Under the pieces are notes generated by a model. The model saw only the letters and a list, made by a program, of their open reading frames with translations. It did not search any database and was not told the origin of the DNA. Made by a program: the position numbers and the translations under genes. From Pollenia angustigena (lineage: Eukaryota > Arthropoda > Insecta > Diptera > Polleniidae), in contig OV884060.1 in assembly GCA_930367215.1 (NCBI GenBank), forward strand, positions 96,992,151-97,056,150: 64,000 nucleotides of DNA. Direction: 5' to 3'. Of this stretch, positions 32,106 to 42,876 are shown piece after piece. Each line of letters starts with the position of its first letter. Positions within the stretch are counted from its first letter, which is position 1.

Positions 32106-32899
32106 ACAAGTAAGAAAGTATAGTCGGTCAAGCCCGACCATATGATACCCTACACCAATATTTAAAAACACATCATGCTAATGTGTCCATATAAATATAG
32201 ATTTATCTATGCTTATAAACTTCATGAAAATCGGTTTGAAAGTTTGTGAGAGGCAGAAATTGTCCCCTACCTCCCCTTGTGGTCCTATTTTTGAAAAACT
32301 GTATAGCTTATGTGTCCATATATATATATATGGATCTATCTATGTTTTAAATTTCATTGAAATCGGTTTGATAGTTTCTGAGAGGAAGAAATTTCCCCCT
32401 ATCTTCCCTCGTGGTCCTACGATTCGGCCCATTTTCAATAGGCTTGGTCCTTGTACCAATAAGAACCTATGACCCAAATTTCATCAAATTATCTCCAAAA
32501 TTGCGACCTGTACTTTGCGCACAAGGTTACATGGACAGCCAGCCAGCCAGCCTGCCAGCCGGACGGACATCGTTAAGGCGCAAATACATTGATCAAAATA
32601 CTCATCAAGCATTGTGGTAGTATTAGTGAAAATGTGTTTGTATGTGTCACACCGACGATGCTGGATGGAAAATCTAAAAATTTAGATATGACGGCGAATA
32701 TTACGTCAAGCATACGTACACGATGAATTCGCCGGCTGGACAAGCATTTGACAAGTGTATTTGGGCCTTTAGTTCGACTCAGAAAGTGATTCTAAGACGA
32801 TCGGTATACTTTAAGGTGGGTTTAGGACCAATATTTTAAGGCGTTACATACATCAGCACAAATGAATAATACCCCCTCCACTATTGTGGTGTGGGTATA
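32106..32899. repeat. Dispersed fly repeat, family B
   Basis: 'aagtaagaaagtatagtcgg' then 'tcaagcccgacc' (hairpin GTCGG/CCGAC) and 'gataccctacacc' at the start; two internal copies of 'ttcat(t)gaaaatcggttt'; 'ggacagccagccagcc' near 32533; end 'attgtggtgtgggtataa'. Typical calyptrate intergenic repeat, possibly DINE/Helentron-like. A second fragment is at 20690. Confidence 0.6.
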
Positions 32900-33295
32900 A
32901 AAATAGCAAGTATCATAACACCTTTACTGTTTGTTAAAAATTTTAAAAGTTAAAATTTTAAAAGTCAATTTAAAAATAGAAAATTTAGTTGGACTGTATT
33001 ATTATAAATATTTTACAATCAAAACCATTTATTTCTATTCAATTTAAATGAAATTTGTGCGCTTAGTTTTGCGTAACTCTCACTCAGGTCTCGTTTTATG
33101 CAATAGATGTGTTCCAAAAAAAAATCGCATAAATTGAATTCGCATAAAACAATACTCTAGCTTCGTATAAAAACTAATGATTCGTTTCAAAATTCTGAAA
33201 ACCGCATAAATTCAAATTTTAATTAAAAAATCAAAACAAAATCGCATAAAAAAAATAAAGAAATATATATTTGGGTCATTATTTTGTTGGAGGAT
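32900..33295. other. AT-rich stretch
   Basis: No gene; direct repeats of 'cgcataaa' near 33120-33245. Confidence 0.35.
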
Positions 33296-34185
33296 CAGTT
33301 CAGTTTGTGCTTAGTTGTGATACAAACGTGTTTTCTTAGCCCCGCATACGATTTGAATTATTAATATATTACATTTGACTTTGGAATATAAATACATATG
33401 TATTAAGCGAATGGTCGCATAACATAAAATATTTTTAAATAACATAAAAGTGAACAGTTATCCAAACGAAAAAATTAAATAAAGAAAAATATATGTACGT
33501 ACCGAGCAAAAACTTTTGAGCTAAAATTCTTATTTTTTTTTTTGTTATTGTAAATATTATAAAACAAAAATATTAAAAGCACAGAAAAAATAAAAAAAGT
33601 GAAAAACAATTCGTTGTATGAATAAAATCAATGAAACAACAATAAAATCAAATGAAAGGAATGCATACGTAACAGTAAAGGCTAAAGAATGCAATGCTGA
33701 AATAAATAAAACAAAAGAAAACAATAATAACTACCTAACGGCTAAGCCAATTTTTCGAACACGTTCCCTTTCACCGTCGGTTTTTGCAAAAACGGTGGAT
33801 AGTGATACATTAAAAAATATTCAACTGTCTCTGTCAACTGTCGAGCCTGCAAATATTGCTGCACCTGTAAGTATTGCCGCGACGGCAAAAACAATATTAG
33901 TAAGAAATGATACAATGAACTTAAACACAGACTCAATGGAAAAACCACTAGTAAAAAAAGCCTCAAATACAAGTAGGTATGGACAGGTATATAACAGTGC
34001 TTAAGCGGGGTCGCAGCCCTACCTCTTCAGCTGTTGCTTCTGCTTCAAAAGTACCACCTTTAGATAGAGTACATACACAATATTCGTTTTGCAATTCTCG
34101 AGGATGAATCCTCTGAAGCACCAAATGTGATAAAATCGTCCAAGCCTCCCCCCATATATCTTAGAGAAAATTCTTTTTATGTAGA
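33296..34185 (+). pseudogene. Jockey LINE 5' end: UTR and ORF1 start
   Basis: Begins 'CAGTTCAGTTTGTGC' like the 9643 end of the minus-strand copy and shares 'ccccgcatacgatttgaa'. ORF1 starts at 33618 with 'RNAYVTVKAKECNAEINKTK' and 'RTRSLSPSVFAKTVDSD', closely following the other copy for about 110 residues. A frameshift near 33975 and a stop follow; homology continues to about 34180 (context of 'ENSFYV'), where the hammerhead repeat array begins. The DPE is mutated (AAACGT). Dead fragment. Confidence 0.85.
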
Positions 34186-34374
34186 AGGAATAGAACTATT
34201 ACAAAAAAGCTTTATAAAATACATAACTGAAATTTACTTCATAGAATAAATTCGAAAAATAAAAAATGTTGAATATAATATAAAGTAACCTTCGGAAGGA
34301 AATAATGCCCAATTTCTATTTGTTAAAATAGTTGAGTTAAATACATTCAATTTATAAAGTAACACTATCCAGTG

Positions 34375-34439
34375 AGAAACAAAGAATGCTGACGAAGGCC
34401 GTCGCGGGCCAGAAAATGCATTACATTCTGCTGGTGTCT
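34375..34439 (+). ncRNA. Hammerhead ribozyme, array 1 unit 1
   Basis: CTGACGA core, GGCC/GGCC stem II with loop GTCGCG, GAAA, palindromic AATGCATT stem III, GAATG/CATTC stem I. The outer stem I has AGAAAC instead of AGACAC, one mismatch to GTGTCT. Confidence 0.7.
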
Positions 34440-34662
34440 GAAAATTGTAAATTTTTCTGTACATTCAATATACCTCATTGCTTTCCAAAGGAAGGCTAAG
34501 GTAAAATGTAAAAAAAGAAAATACAATATAATAGTCTGGTAGTGTATAAAATCATTTCTCGAAAATTTAAGGAATAGAACTATTACAAAAAAGCTTTATA
34601 AAATACATAACTGAAATTTAACTCATAGAATAAATTCGAAAAATTAAAAATGTTGAATATAA

Positions 34663-35003
34663 TAGCTCAATTCACAATCTTGTGCAAATGGTCTTGCATC
34701 GTAGCATTTGCAAAATGGTATAGTAAATACTGTAGCATACTTTTGGGAGCATTTGCAAAATGGTATAGTATATTTTTACTCTACACCAACAAAATATACA
34801 GCAATGCACTTGCTACTCTTTTGCAAATATGCAACGCCTAAAACCAATAGTTTATATTTACTCGACTTTTGCAACACTTGATTGTAAATCGACAGATAAC
34901 ACTCTGTGAACCAAGCCAATCAAAAGTATACTACAGTATTTACTATACCATTTTGCAAATGCTACGATGCAAGACCATTTGCACAAGATTGTGAATTGGG
35001 CTA
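34663..35003. mobile_element. 341-bp hairpin MITE in array 1
   Basis: TAGCTCAATTCACAATCTTG and its near-inverse bound the insert; arms of about 75 bp pair ('gcaaatggtcttgcatcgta' with its complement). It separates 'gaatataa' and 'atataaag', contiguous in other units. The repetitive junction hides the TSD. Related to 56192-56339. Confidence 0.75.
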
Positions 35004-35100
35004 ATATAAAGTAACCTTCGGAAGGAAATAATTCCCAGTTTCTATTTGTTAAAATAGTTGAGTTAAATACATTCAATTTATAAAGTAACACTATCCAGTG

Positions 35101-35165
35101 AGAAACAAAGAATGCTGACGAAGGCCGTAGCGGGCCAGAAAATGCATTACATTCTGCTGGTGTCT
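35101..35165 (+). ncRNA. Hammerhead ribozyme, array 1 unit 2
   Basis: Core CTGACGA, stem II GGCC/GGCC with loop GTAGCG, GAAA, AATGCATT stem III, stem I GAATG/CATTC. Outer stem I AGAAAC, one mismatch. Confidence 0.7.
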
Positions 35166-35484
35166 AAAAATTGTAAATTTTTCTGTACATTCAATATACC
35201 TCATTGCTTTCCAAAGGAAGGCTAAGGTAAAATGTAAAAAAAGAAAATGCAATATAATAGTCTGGTAGTGTATAAAGTCATTTCTGGAAAATTTAAGGAA
35301 TAGAACTATTACAAAAAAGCTCTATAAAATACATAACTGAAATTTAACTCATAGAATAAATTCGAAAAATTAAAAATGTTGAATATAATATAAAGTAACC
35401 TTCGGAAGGAAATAATTCCCAGTTTCTATTGGTTAAAATAGTTGAGTTAAATACATTCAATTTATAAAGTAACACTATCCAGTA

Positions 35485-36149
35485 AGACACAAAAAATGCT
35501 GACGAAGGCCGTAGCGGGCCAGAAAATGCATTACCCTGCCTTTACACATGCAAGTAGTGGCATGCCACTGTTGTATACATATTATCAAAGAATATTTGTT
35601 CGAAATAGTCGAATCTCATGCCATTAACTTTTGAGATTACACATGCCACTGCGAAGTCATTTTCAAAATGTCGTAGAAGCGTCAAATTGAGTAAATTTGA
35701 TTACTTCTCAAATTAAAAAAAAAAAGTATCAGAAAGCAAAAGAGAGATACCGAGTTAATCATAATGGCACATTTTTGGGGAATTTTTTTCTTTTATTTAT
35801 ATTAGCATTATTTTAACGATATTAATGCTCTATTATTAACAAACTTGCTTTTATTTATGCGCGTTTTAAAAAAATTAATCATAATAATTCTTTATTAAGG
35901 TAAAACTTCAATAACAATTTAACAACAATCCAGTAAATGTGAATTAAATATTAAACAGGGTAACATTGCTTATCGTTTTGACATTTAGTGGCATGCAAGT
36001 GCCAAATTTCCACTCGCATGCAATTTTTGCTGCCACTGGAGCTGCCATTGCGCAAAATGTGAGTGTATAAGTAAAAAAGTGTGAGTGTATTGAGTTTTTC
36101 GAACTGGCAGTGGCATGTGTAAATGCTAGGTTACATTCTGCTGGTGTCT
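35485..36149 (+). ncRNA. Hammerhead, array 1 unit 3, split by a MITE
   Basis: 5' part 35485-35533 ends at ATGCATTA; the MITE 35534-36130 is inserted, and 'cattctgctggtgtct' resumes at 36134. The break is at the cleavage-site TTA, so this copy cannot fold as one motif. Confidence 0.7.
35534..36130. mobile_element. 597-bp Harbinger-type MITE inside a hammerhead
   Basis: Ends CCCTGCCTTTACACATGC and inverted CCTAGCATTTACACATGC; TTA duplications at 35531-35533 and 36131-36133. The intact units show the empty site 'gcattacattc'. Confidence 0.85.
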
Positions 36150-36468
36150 AATAATTGTACATTTTTCTGTACATTCAATATACCTCATTGCTTTCCAAAG
36201 GAAGGCTAAGGTAAAATGTAAAAAAAGAAAATAAAATATAATAGTCTGGTAGTGTATAAAGTCATTTCTGGAAAATTTAAGGAATAGAACTATTACAAAA
36301 AAGCTTTATAAAATACATAACTGAAATTTAACTCATAGAATAAATTCGAAAAATTAAAAATGTTGAATATTATATAAAGTAACCTTCGGAAGGAAAAAAT
36401 TCCCAGTTTCTATTGGTTAAAATAGTGGAGTTAAATACATTCAATTTATAAAGTAACACTATCCAGTG

Positions 36469-36533
36469 AGACACAAAGAATGCTGACGAAGGCCGTAGCG
36501 GGCCAGAAAATGCATTACATTCTGCTGGTGTCT
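36469..36533 (+). ncRNA. Hammerhead ribozyme, array 1 unit 4 (best copy)
   Basis: All parts intact: AGACAC/GTGTCT outer stem I (6 bp), AAA/TGCTG internal loop, GAATG/CATTC inner stem I (5 bp), CTGACGA, GGCC-GTAGCG-GGCC stem-loop II, GAAA, AATGCATT stem III with no loop, cleavage expected after A of TTA. Confidence 0.82.
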
Positions 36534-36831
36534 AATAATTGTAAATTTTTCTGTACATTCAATATACCTCATTGCTTTCCAAAGGAAGGCTAAGGTAAAA
36601 TGTAAAAAAAGGTAGTGTATAAAGTAATTTGTGGAAAATTTAAGGAATAGAACTATTACAAAAAAGCTTTATAAAATACATAACTAAAATTTAACTCATA
36701 GAATAAATTCGAAAAATTTAAAATGTTGAATATAATATAAAGTAACCTTCGGAAGGAAATAACTCCCAGTTTCTATTTGTTAAAATAGTTGAGTTAAATA
36801 CATTCAATTTATAAAGTAACACTATCCAGTG

Positions 36832-36896
36832 AGACACAAAGAATGCTGACGAAGGCCGTAGCGGGCCAGAAAATGCATAACATTCTGCTGGTGTCT
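36832..36896 (+). ncRNA. Hammerhead, array 1 unit 5 (stem III mutated)
   Basis: As unit 4 but stem III reads ATGCATAA, losing the A15.1-U16.1 pair. Probably inactive. Confidence 0.65.
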
Positions 36897-37194
36897 AATA
36901 ATTGTAAATTTTTCTGTACATTCAATATACCTCATTGCTTTCCAAAGGAAGGCTAAGGTAAAATGTAAAAAAAGGTAGTGTATAAAGTAATTTGTGGAAA
37001 ATTTAAGGAATAGAACTATTACAAAAAAGCTTTATAAAATACATAACTAAAATTTAACTCATAGAATAAATTCGAAAAATTAAAAATGTTGAATATAATA
37101 TAAAGTAACCTTCGGAAGGAAATAATTCCCAGTTTCTATTGGTTAAAATAGTTGAGTTAAATACATTCAATTTATAAAGTAACACTATCCAGTG

Positions 37195-37857
37195 AGACAC
37201 AAAGAATGCTGACGAAGGCCGTAGCGGGCCAGAAAATGCATTACCCTGCCTTTACACATGCAAGTAGTGGCATGCCACTGTTGTATACATATTATCAAAG
37301 AAAATTTGTTCGAAATAGTCGAATCTCATGCCATTAACTTTTGAGATTACACATGCCACTGCGAAGTCATTTTCAAAATGTCGTAGAAGCGTCAAATTGA
37401 GTAAATTTGATTACTTCTCAAATTAAAAAAAAAGTATCAGAAAGCAAAATAGAGTTACCGAGTTAATCATAATGGCACATTTTTGGGGAATTTTTTTCTT
37501 TTATTTATATTAGCATTATTTTAACGATATTAATGCTCTATTATTAACAAACTTGCTTTTATTTATGCGCGTTTTTAAAAAATTAATCATAATAATTCTT
37601 TATTAAGGTAAAACTTCAATAACAATTTAACAACAATCCAGTAAATGTGAATTAAATTTTAAACAGGGTAACATTGCTTATCGTTTTGACATTTAGTGGC
37701 ATGCAAGTGCCAAATTTCCACTCGCATGCAATTTTTGCTGCCACTGGAGCTGCCATTGCGCAAAATGTGAGTGTATAAGTAAAAAAGTGTGAGTGTATTG
37801 AGTTTTTCGAACTGGCAGTGGCATGTGTAAATGCTAGGTTACATTCTGCTGGTGTCT
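37195..37857 (+). ncRNA. Hammerhead, array 1 unit 6, split by a MITE
   Basis: Interrupted at the same TTA as unit 3 by a second copy of the MITE (37254-37838). 5' part 37195-37253, 3' part 37842-37857. Confidence 0.7.
37254..37838. mobile_element. 585-bp Harbinger-type MITE, second copy
   Basis: Nearly identical to 35534-36130 and at the same position in its unit, TTA duplications at 37251-37253 and 37839-37841. Copied by array duplication rather than by a new insertion. Confidence 0.85.
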
Positions 37858-38000
37858 AATAATTGTACATTTTTCTGTACATTCAATATACCTCATTGCT
37901 TTCCAAAGGAAGGCTAAGGTAAAATGTAAAAAAAGAAAATAAAATATAATAGTCTGGTAGTGTATAAAGTCATTTCTGGAAAATTTAAGGAATAGAACTA

Positions 38001-38578
38001 CAGTACTTTTCGCTTATAGTCACATGCTTTAGTTGCAACTATAACGTGGACTATATCGCTAATGTGACTATAAGACTAATTCACATATATGCCACTATGG
38101 CGCATATAACCGACTTCGAATACAGTCAAGTTATGTGAATAAAGGAAATTAAAAATGCATATAAATTACACCGACATCAGGCTTAAGGTTTTACAACAGA
38201 GTTACATACCGTATTAAAAATAAGTCAAATAATAACAATATATTTCCTAACGGCAACAGCTATTTTTTTACGAGTAGAGACTTGATGACAAAAATTAAAT
38301 GATTTAATTCATTCTTTCTTTGGATGGATTCTTGATTCGGAAACTAAAAAGAACTTAGTAAATTTTGCTAATGTGACTATAACGCCATTAATTTGCTTTA
38401 CTTATCTCTTTTATGACTGTTGATGGATGGCATATATGGCAAATGTGCTTGTATCGCTAAATGGACTATAACGTTAATACTTTATATTAAATTAACTTAT
38501 AGCGGCAAAATAAATAGATAAAATGGACTATATCGCTAATGTGACTATAAGCGTTGTGACTATAAACGAAAAGTACTG
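38001..38578. mobile_element. 578-bp pogo-like element in array 1
   Basis: CAGTACTTTTCGCTTATAGT and its near-inverse at the ends, TA on both sides (37999-38000, 38579-38580). Subterminal 'tatcgctaatgtgactataa' repeats several times. No coding frame. Confidence 0.85.
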
Positions 38579-38756
38579 TATTACAAAAAAGCTTTATAAA
38601 ATACATAACTGAAATTTAACTCATAGAATAAATTCGAAAAATTAAAAATGTTGAATATTATATAAAGTAACCTTCGGAAGGAAAAAATTCCCAGTTTCTA
38701 TTGGTTAAAATAGTGGAGTTAAATACATTCAATTTATAAAGTAACACTATCCAGTG

Positions 38757-38821
38757 AGACACAAAGAATGCTGACGAAGGCCGTAGCGGGCCAGAAAATG
38801 CATTACATTCTGCTGGTGTCT
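38757..38821 (+). ncRNA. Hammerhead ribozyme, array 1 unit 7
   Basis: All conserved parts as in unit 4, with no mismatch in core or stems. Confidence 0.8.
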
Positions 38822-39112
38822 AATAATTGTAAATTTTTCTGTACATTCAATATACCTCATTGCTTTCCAAAGGAAGGCCAAGGTAAAATGTAAAAAAAAG
38901 AAAATACAATATAATAGTCTGGTAGGAATAGAACTATTACAAAAAAGCTTTATAAAATACATAACTGAAATTTAACTCATAGAATAAATTCTAAAAATTA
39001 AAAATGTTGAATATAATATAAAGTAACCTTCGGAAGGAAATAATTCCCAGTTTCTATTTGTTAAAATAGTTGAGTTAAATACATTCAATTTATAAAGTAA
39101 CACTATCCAGTG

Positions 39113-39177
39113 AGACACAAAGAATGCTGACGAAGGCCGTAGCGGGCCAGAAATAGCATAACATTCTGCTGGTGTCT
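39113..39177 (+). ncRNA. Hammerhead, array 1 unit 8 (degenerate stem III)
   Basis: Core and stems I and II intact, but stem III reads ATAGCATAA. Probably inactive. Confidence 0.6.
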
Positions 39178-39311
39178 AATAATTGTAAATTTTTCTGTAC
39201 ATTCAATATACCTCATTGCTTTCCAAAGGAAGGCTAAGGTAAAATGTAAAAAAAAAAAAAATACAATATAATAGTCTGGTAGTGTATAAAGTCATTTCTG
39301 GAAAATTGAAG

Positions 39312-40977
39312 GAATAGAACTTGTACAATTGGCTTCAATAATATAAACAATTGTCGTTGAATGTTTGTAAGACAATAAATTTTATTTGCAAATTAAAAAC
39401 CTTAAGAGCTAACTTAACAAATCTTAAACTAATGTAGGAAGTAATAATAAGGGTTGGTTACCTGCGTGTGTCAACGCACATGCGTATGTTTTATCACACA
39501 TTTAAACTGAAACCCTAATTATCTATTACAATTTGGGAAAACCTGTTGGTTTGTCATTACTGCAGATGTTGGTAATTATGTTCGTTTCTTTATTTATTAA
39601 GAAACTAGTGGAAAGTACATGAAGCTTTGTTTACTAAAATCATTAGTAGTAAATACTCATTAATGTTTTCTTAGTGGGAAAAACCTTAATGTTTGTTTGC
39701 TTAGGCTTAAATTATTAACTGTAGATTAAATGTGTTTTAATCCTTATCCACTATTTAAATTCATGTTCAATGATTATTTGAACATTCTGTCGGCTACAAA
39801 CTCAAAATTCCACCACCAACTAAACATTTTGATTACGCAGGGGCAGTGGAGTAGAAAATTTTATTGTTAAAATTTCCTTAGAGCTACAACATTTTTTTCT
39901 TAGTAAAAAAACAATCAAAATTAAAATAATGATAATAATTATAATAAATGATATATGTATGTCCAGATGCGGTATGAAGATGAAATCCTCTTAAACTAAT
40001 ACTGTTGGCGTCTGGCTGGTGGGAACTGAGTGTTCATGTTTGCCAGTATTTTGATCGTGTGCAACAGGATCACATGTAGTACTAGCATCTGGCAACACCA
40101 CATGTGATACGACACATGAGACATGAATTCGCCTTTTTTTGTTACTTGGTTGTTCTCTCGTAAAACTTCCACCAGCAGACACCGGCCATTTGCCTTTTAG
40201 TAAAATTAAAAATCAAATTTAAACTAAAAAAAAAAAATAAACCTAGAAAATAAAAAAAGGAAAAAGTCGCAAAGCTAATAAAACTAAAACTAAACCAGAA
40301 GTCAATAAGTGTTTTAATTAAACGCCGGCCAGTGTGTGATTTAAAACAAAAAGAAGAAAAGAAAAGTAAAGTTGCAAAATAAACCAAATAAAGTAGAGCT
40401 GTAAACTCAGTAAAAAAAATAAAAGAAATTGAAAAATAGAATTGGAAAATTTAATAAAGAGACAAGAAAGTAAAGCCAAATGTGAGGTGGGTTTTCTTGT
40501 TTTGTCCATAAAGAGCCACGGACGAAAGTGCCTCAACCAACATCCTGTTAGAGCCAGCCTTCTCCCGTGAAGTAAATAAGGTACGTAATGTGGAATTTAA
40601 AATTATATATATATTGTGTGTCGCGCCATATTGTGTCTCAAAGAAGTGAGGTTACGTCGCGCCAAAAATAAAACCTCAGAAATTAAGAGCCATCTTTTTT
40701 TACTCGCCGGTTTTACCCGTTACTCGTCGAATTGTTGGTGTTTTATTTTGTTGCCCAATAAAATTTGCGTCAATTTATTTTAATTTATAAATAAAAGGAA
40801 AAAATCGAACAACAATTTTGCCTGATTTTGTTGTATTTCATAAATAAAAGGAAAAGTGTTGCCAGCGCGTGAATTTTTTTTTCTCTTTTTATTTTTGCTG
40901 GGAATTTTGATTTTGTTGCTCTTAAAACAAATCACATATTTTGTTGTTGTGTAGTTCGAGTAAACAACTAATAAAAG
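39312..40977 (+). repeat. Bel/Pao 3' region, LTR and leader, copy 1
   Basis: Nearly identical to 45558-47630 apart from an inserted MITE and a 40-bp indel near 40559/47168. 'TGTTGGCGTCTGGCTGGTGG' at 40003 (46242 in copy 2) is a plausible LTR start; the LTR 3' end and primer-binding site were not resolved. The leader runs to the gag ATG at 40978. Because homology continues beyond any LTR into gag, the two copies are tandem elements and not just two LTRs. Confidence 0.6.
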
Positions 40978-41863
40978 ATGTCTATATTTGAAAAATTTAT
41001 AAGGGCGGCAGATGAGCTAACAAAAAAGGAAGACTTTTCAACATATACCAAAGACGGGCTAGATTTTGAAAAAAGAGAATTAGGCAAACGATGGGAAAAG
41101 CTTGAGAAAATTTTTGAAGAGTGTTCCGGGGACACAATGGAAGATTGAAAATAATTAGTAGCGGTTAAAACAAAATATCCTCAGGTGCGGAAAATATACG
41201 TAAAATGTATAAATATTTTGGCAAAGGCTAGGCAGGTAGTGGAAGAAGAGAGCCAAAAAGATAAAACACTGGTTCCCAACTTTATTTAATTTGGCTCCAT
41301 GTCAACGAGAAACGGCTGCGGAAATAAAAAGGCTCCAAAGGGAAATGAATAATTGTATTTCGGTGCTAAAATTATATAAAGTAGATATTGCCTCATGGGA
41401 TCCAATTTTTTTGTTTCAATGTTCGTCTCGGCTCTCAGAAAATACTTTGCATCTGTGGGAGCAATCGGTAAAAAATAAAACAGAGGTTCCCAAATGGGAA
41501 GAATTAAATAATTTTCTGACCGATAGATTTCATGCCCTGGAAAGTGTTTCTGACATAATAGTAGCGAACAATATAGCTGCCAGTGGTTCCCAAGCAGGCC
41601 CTTCAAAGAATAATAATATTTCTACAAAATTTAAGCAGTTTAAGGCACATCACACAAAAGTTGACTCGAACTTATGTAAATTGTGTAAAGAGAAGCACAA
41701 GATTAGTGTTTGTAATAAATTTTTGAGCATGGATTACAAGAATCGTTTTTCAACGTTAAAAAGATTTCTTTTTGTTTTAATTGTCTTACTATGGGGCATT
41801 TGTATGGAGATTGCAGTAGTCTTAATGGTTGTTCTAAATGCAATAGAAAACACCATACGCTAA
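40978..41863 (+). pseudogene. Bel/Pao element 1 Gag
   Basis: The ATG at 40978 opens 55 codons rich in charged helix, then stops at 41145-41147 and 41248. The main frame resumes at 41291: 'REMNNCISVLKLYKVDIASW', 'SENTLHLWEQS', 'WEELNNFLTDRFHALESVSD', typical of the Pao capsid region, then a zinc-knuckle-like 'CKLCKEKHKISVC'. A frameshift near 41770 passes into the next frame ('MGHLYGDCSSLNGCSKCNRKHH', second knuckle). Gag would package the element RNA. Several stops make it non-functional. Confidence 0.75.
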
Positions 41864-42876
41864 TACATAAAGAAATAGTAAGAAACAACAATAATAATCA
41901 AAGCCAAGCAAACACTAATTCTCAAGCTCAGAGTCCTTCTAGTGTAGTTCAGTCACATCATACCTCTGTTGCAAAAAAGGTTATGTTAGCCACAGCCTGG
42001 GTTAACATTATAAGTTTTGGTTCCTGTTATAAGGTTCGTGTCCTGATAGATCCATGTTCAGATGAAAGTTTTGTTTCCGAAAAGATACAAAAATTATTGA
42101 AGCTGCCTACTAATCCAGTTTCTGCAGAAGTCTCAGGTTTAGGCGGAGATATAATTAGTACGTCTTCGAAAATGGCCTTTTTTACGATTGTTTCTCTTTT
42201 CGATCAGAACGTGTCTCTAAATATTCAGGCCCTTGTTGTCCCTCGAGTAACGGGTAGTATTCCAACACATTCATTTTTGCCTCAAAAAGAGATTGAGCTG
42301 CCCGAATTGTGTTATGCTGATCCGAAGTTTTATGAAAGCAGTGAAATTGATTTATTGTTAGGAGGTGATCTTTATCCTTCTATTCTTCGTGGTGGAGTAA
42401 GGCATGGTGTTTTTGAATCGTTAGTGGCTCAAGAAACCCTTTTTGGTTGGATAGTTACAGGTCCAACGCCTGCTAGAGTTTCCCCTCGAATATTAAGAGT
42501 GTCTCATATGACAAAAGTTGCAATTGATGACCAATTATCGACATTTTGGGAGTTAGAAGAGGTGTCTCAGAGACGTATTTTATCAGAAGAGGATAAAAAA
42601 TGTGAGGAGATCTACAATTCTACTACCACTAGAAACTCTGAAGGGAGATATACTGTGAGTCTGCCCTTCAAAAATAGTTTGCTGTCGCTTGGTCCCAATA
42701 GGCATATAGCTGTTTGTCAATTTCTGAGAAATGAAAAATCTTTGATGCGCAATGCTGAGCGTAAGGCCCAGTACGATGAGGTCCTAAAAGAGTATTTAAC
42801 CCTTGGGCATATGGAAAAAGCAGAAAGTGCTGAAAGTCGTCCGGGTTATTATTTACCCCTATCATGGCGTTTTTAA
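41791..42876 (+). pseudogene. Bel/Pao element 1 protease and RT N-terminus
   Basis: 361 codons: second zinc knuckle, Ser/Asn/Gln-rich linker, then a retropepsin-like domain 'VRVLIDPCSDESFVSEKI' (active-site Asp in a D-x-C-S context instead of DSGS), 'LLLGGDLYPSIL' and 'LFGWIVTGP', as in Pao proteases (Peptidase_A17). The N-terminal part of the RT follows ('GRYTVSLPFK'). The frame shifts near 42850, where the next frame continues with 'YHGVFKPESTTTKLRVVF'. Confidence 0.75.

Larger units (their letters stand above)
34186..39311 (+). repeat. Tandem array of ~360-395-bp hammerhead-bearing units (retrozyme-like)
   Basis: Eight HHR-bearing units with marker 'ggaatagaactattacaaaa'. Core-to-core distances, after removing inserted MITEs, are about 384, 385, 384, 363, 363, 394 and 355 bp. 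Each unit holds one plus-strand hammerhead. Two Harbinger MITE copies sit in the same place in two units 1,720 bp apart; other inserts are at 34663 and 38001. The array starts in jockey sequence and ends at 39311 against Bel-element sequence. No coding capacity. Tandem units with type I hammerheads are the hallmark of animal retrozymes and hammerhead satellites. Confidence 0.85.
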
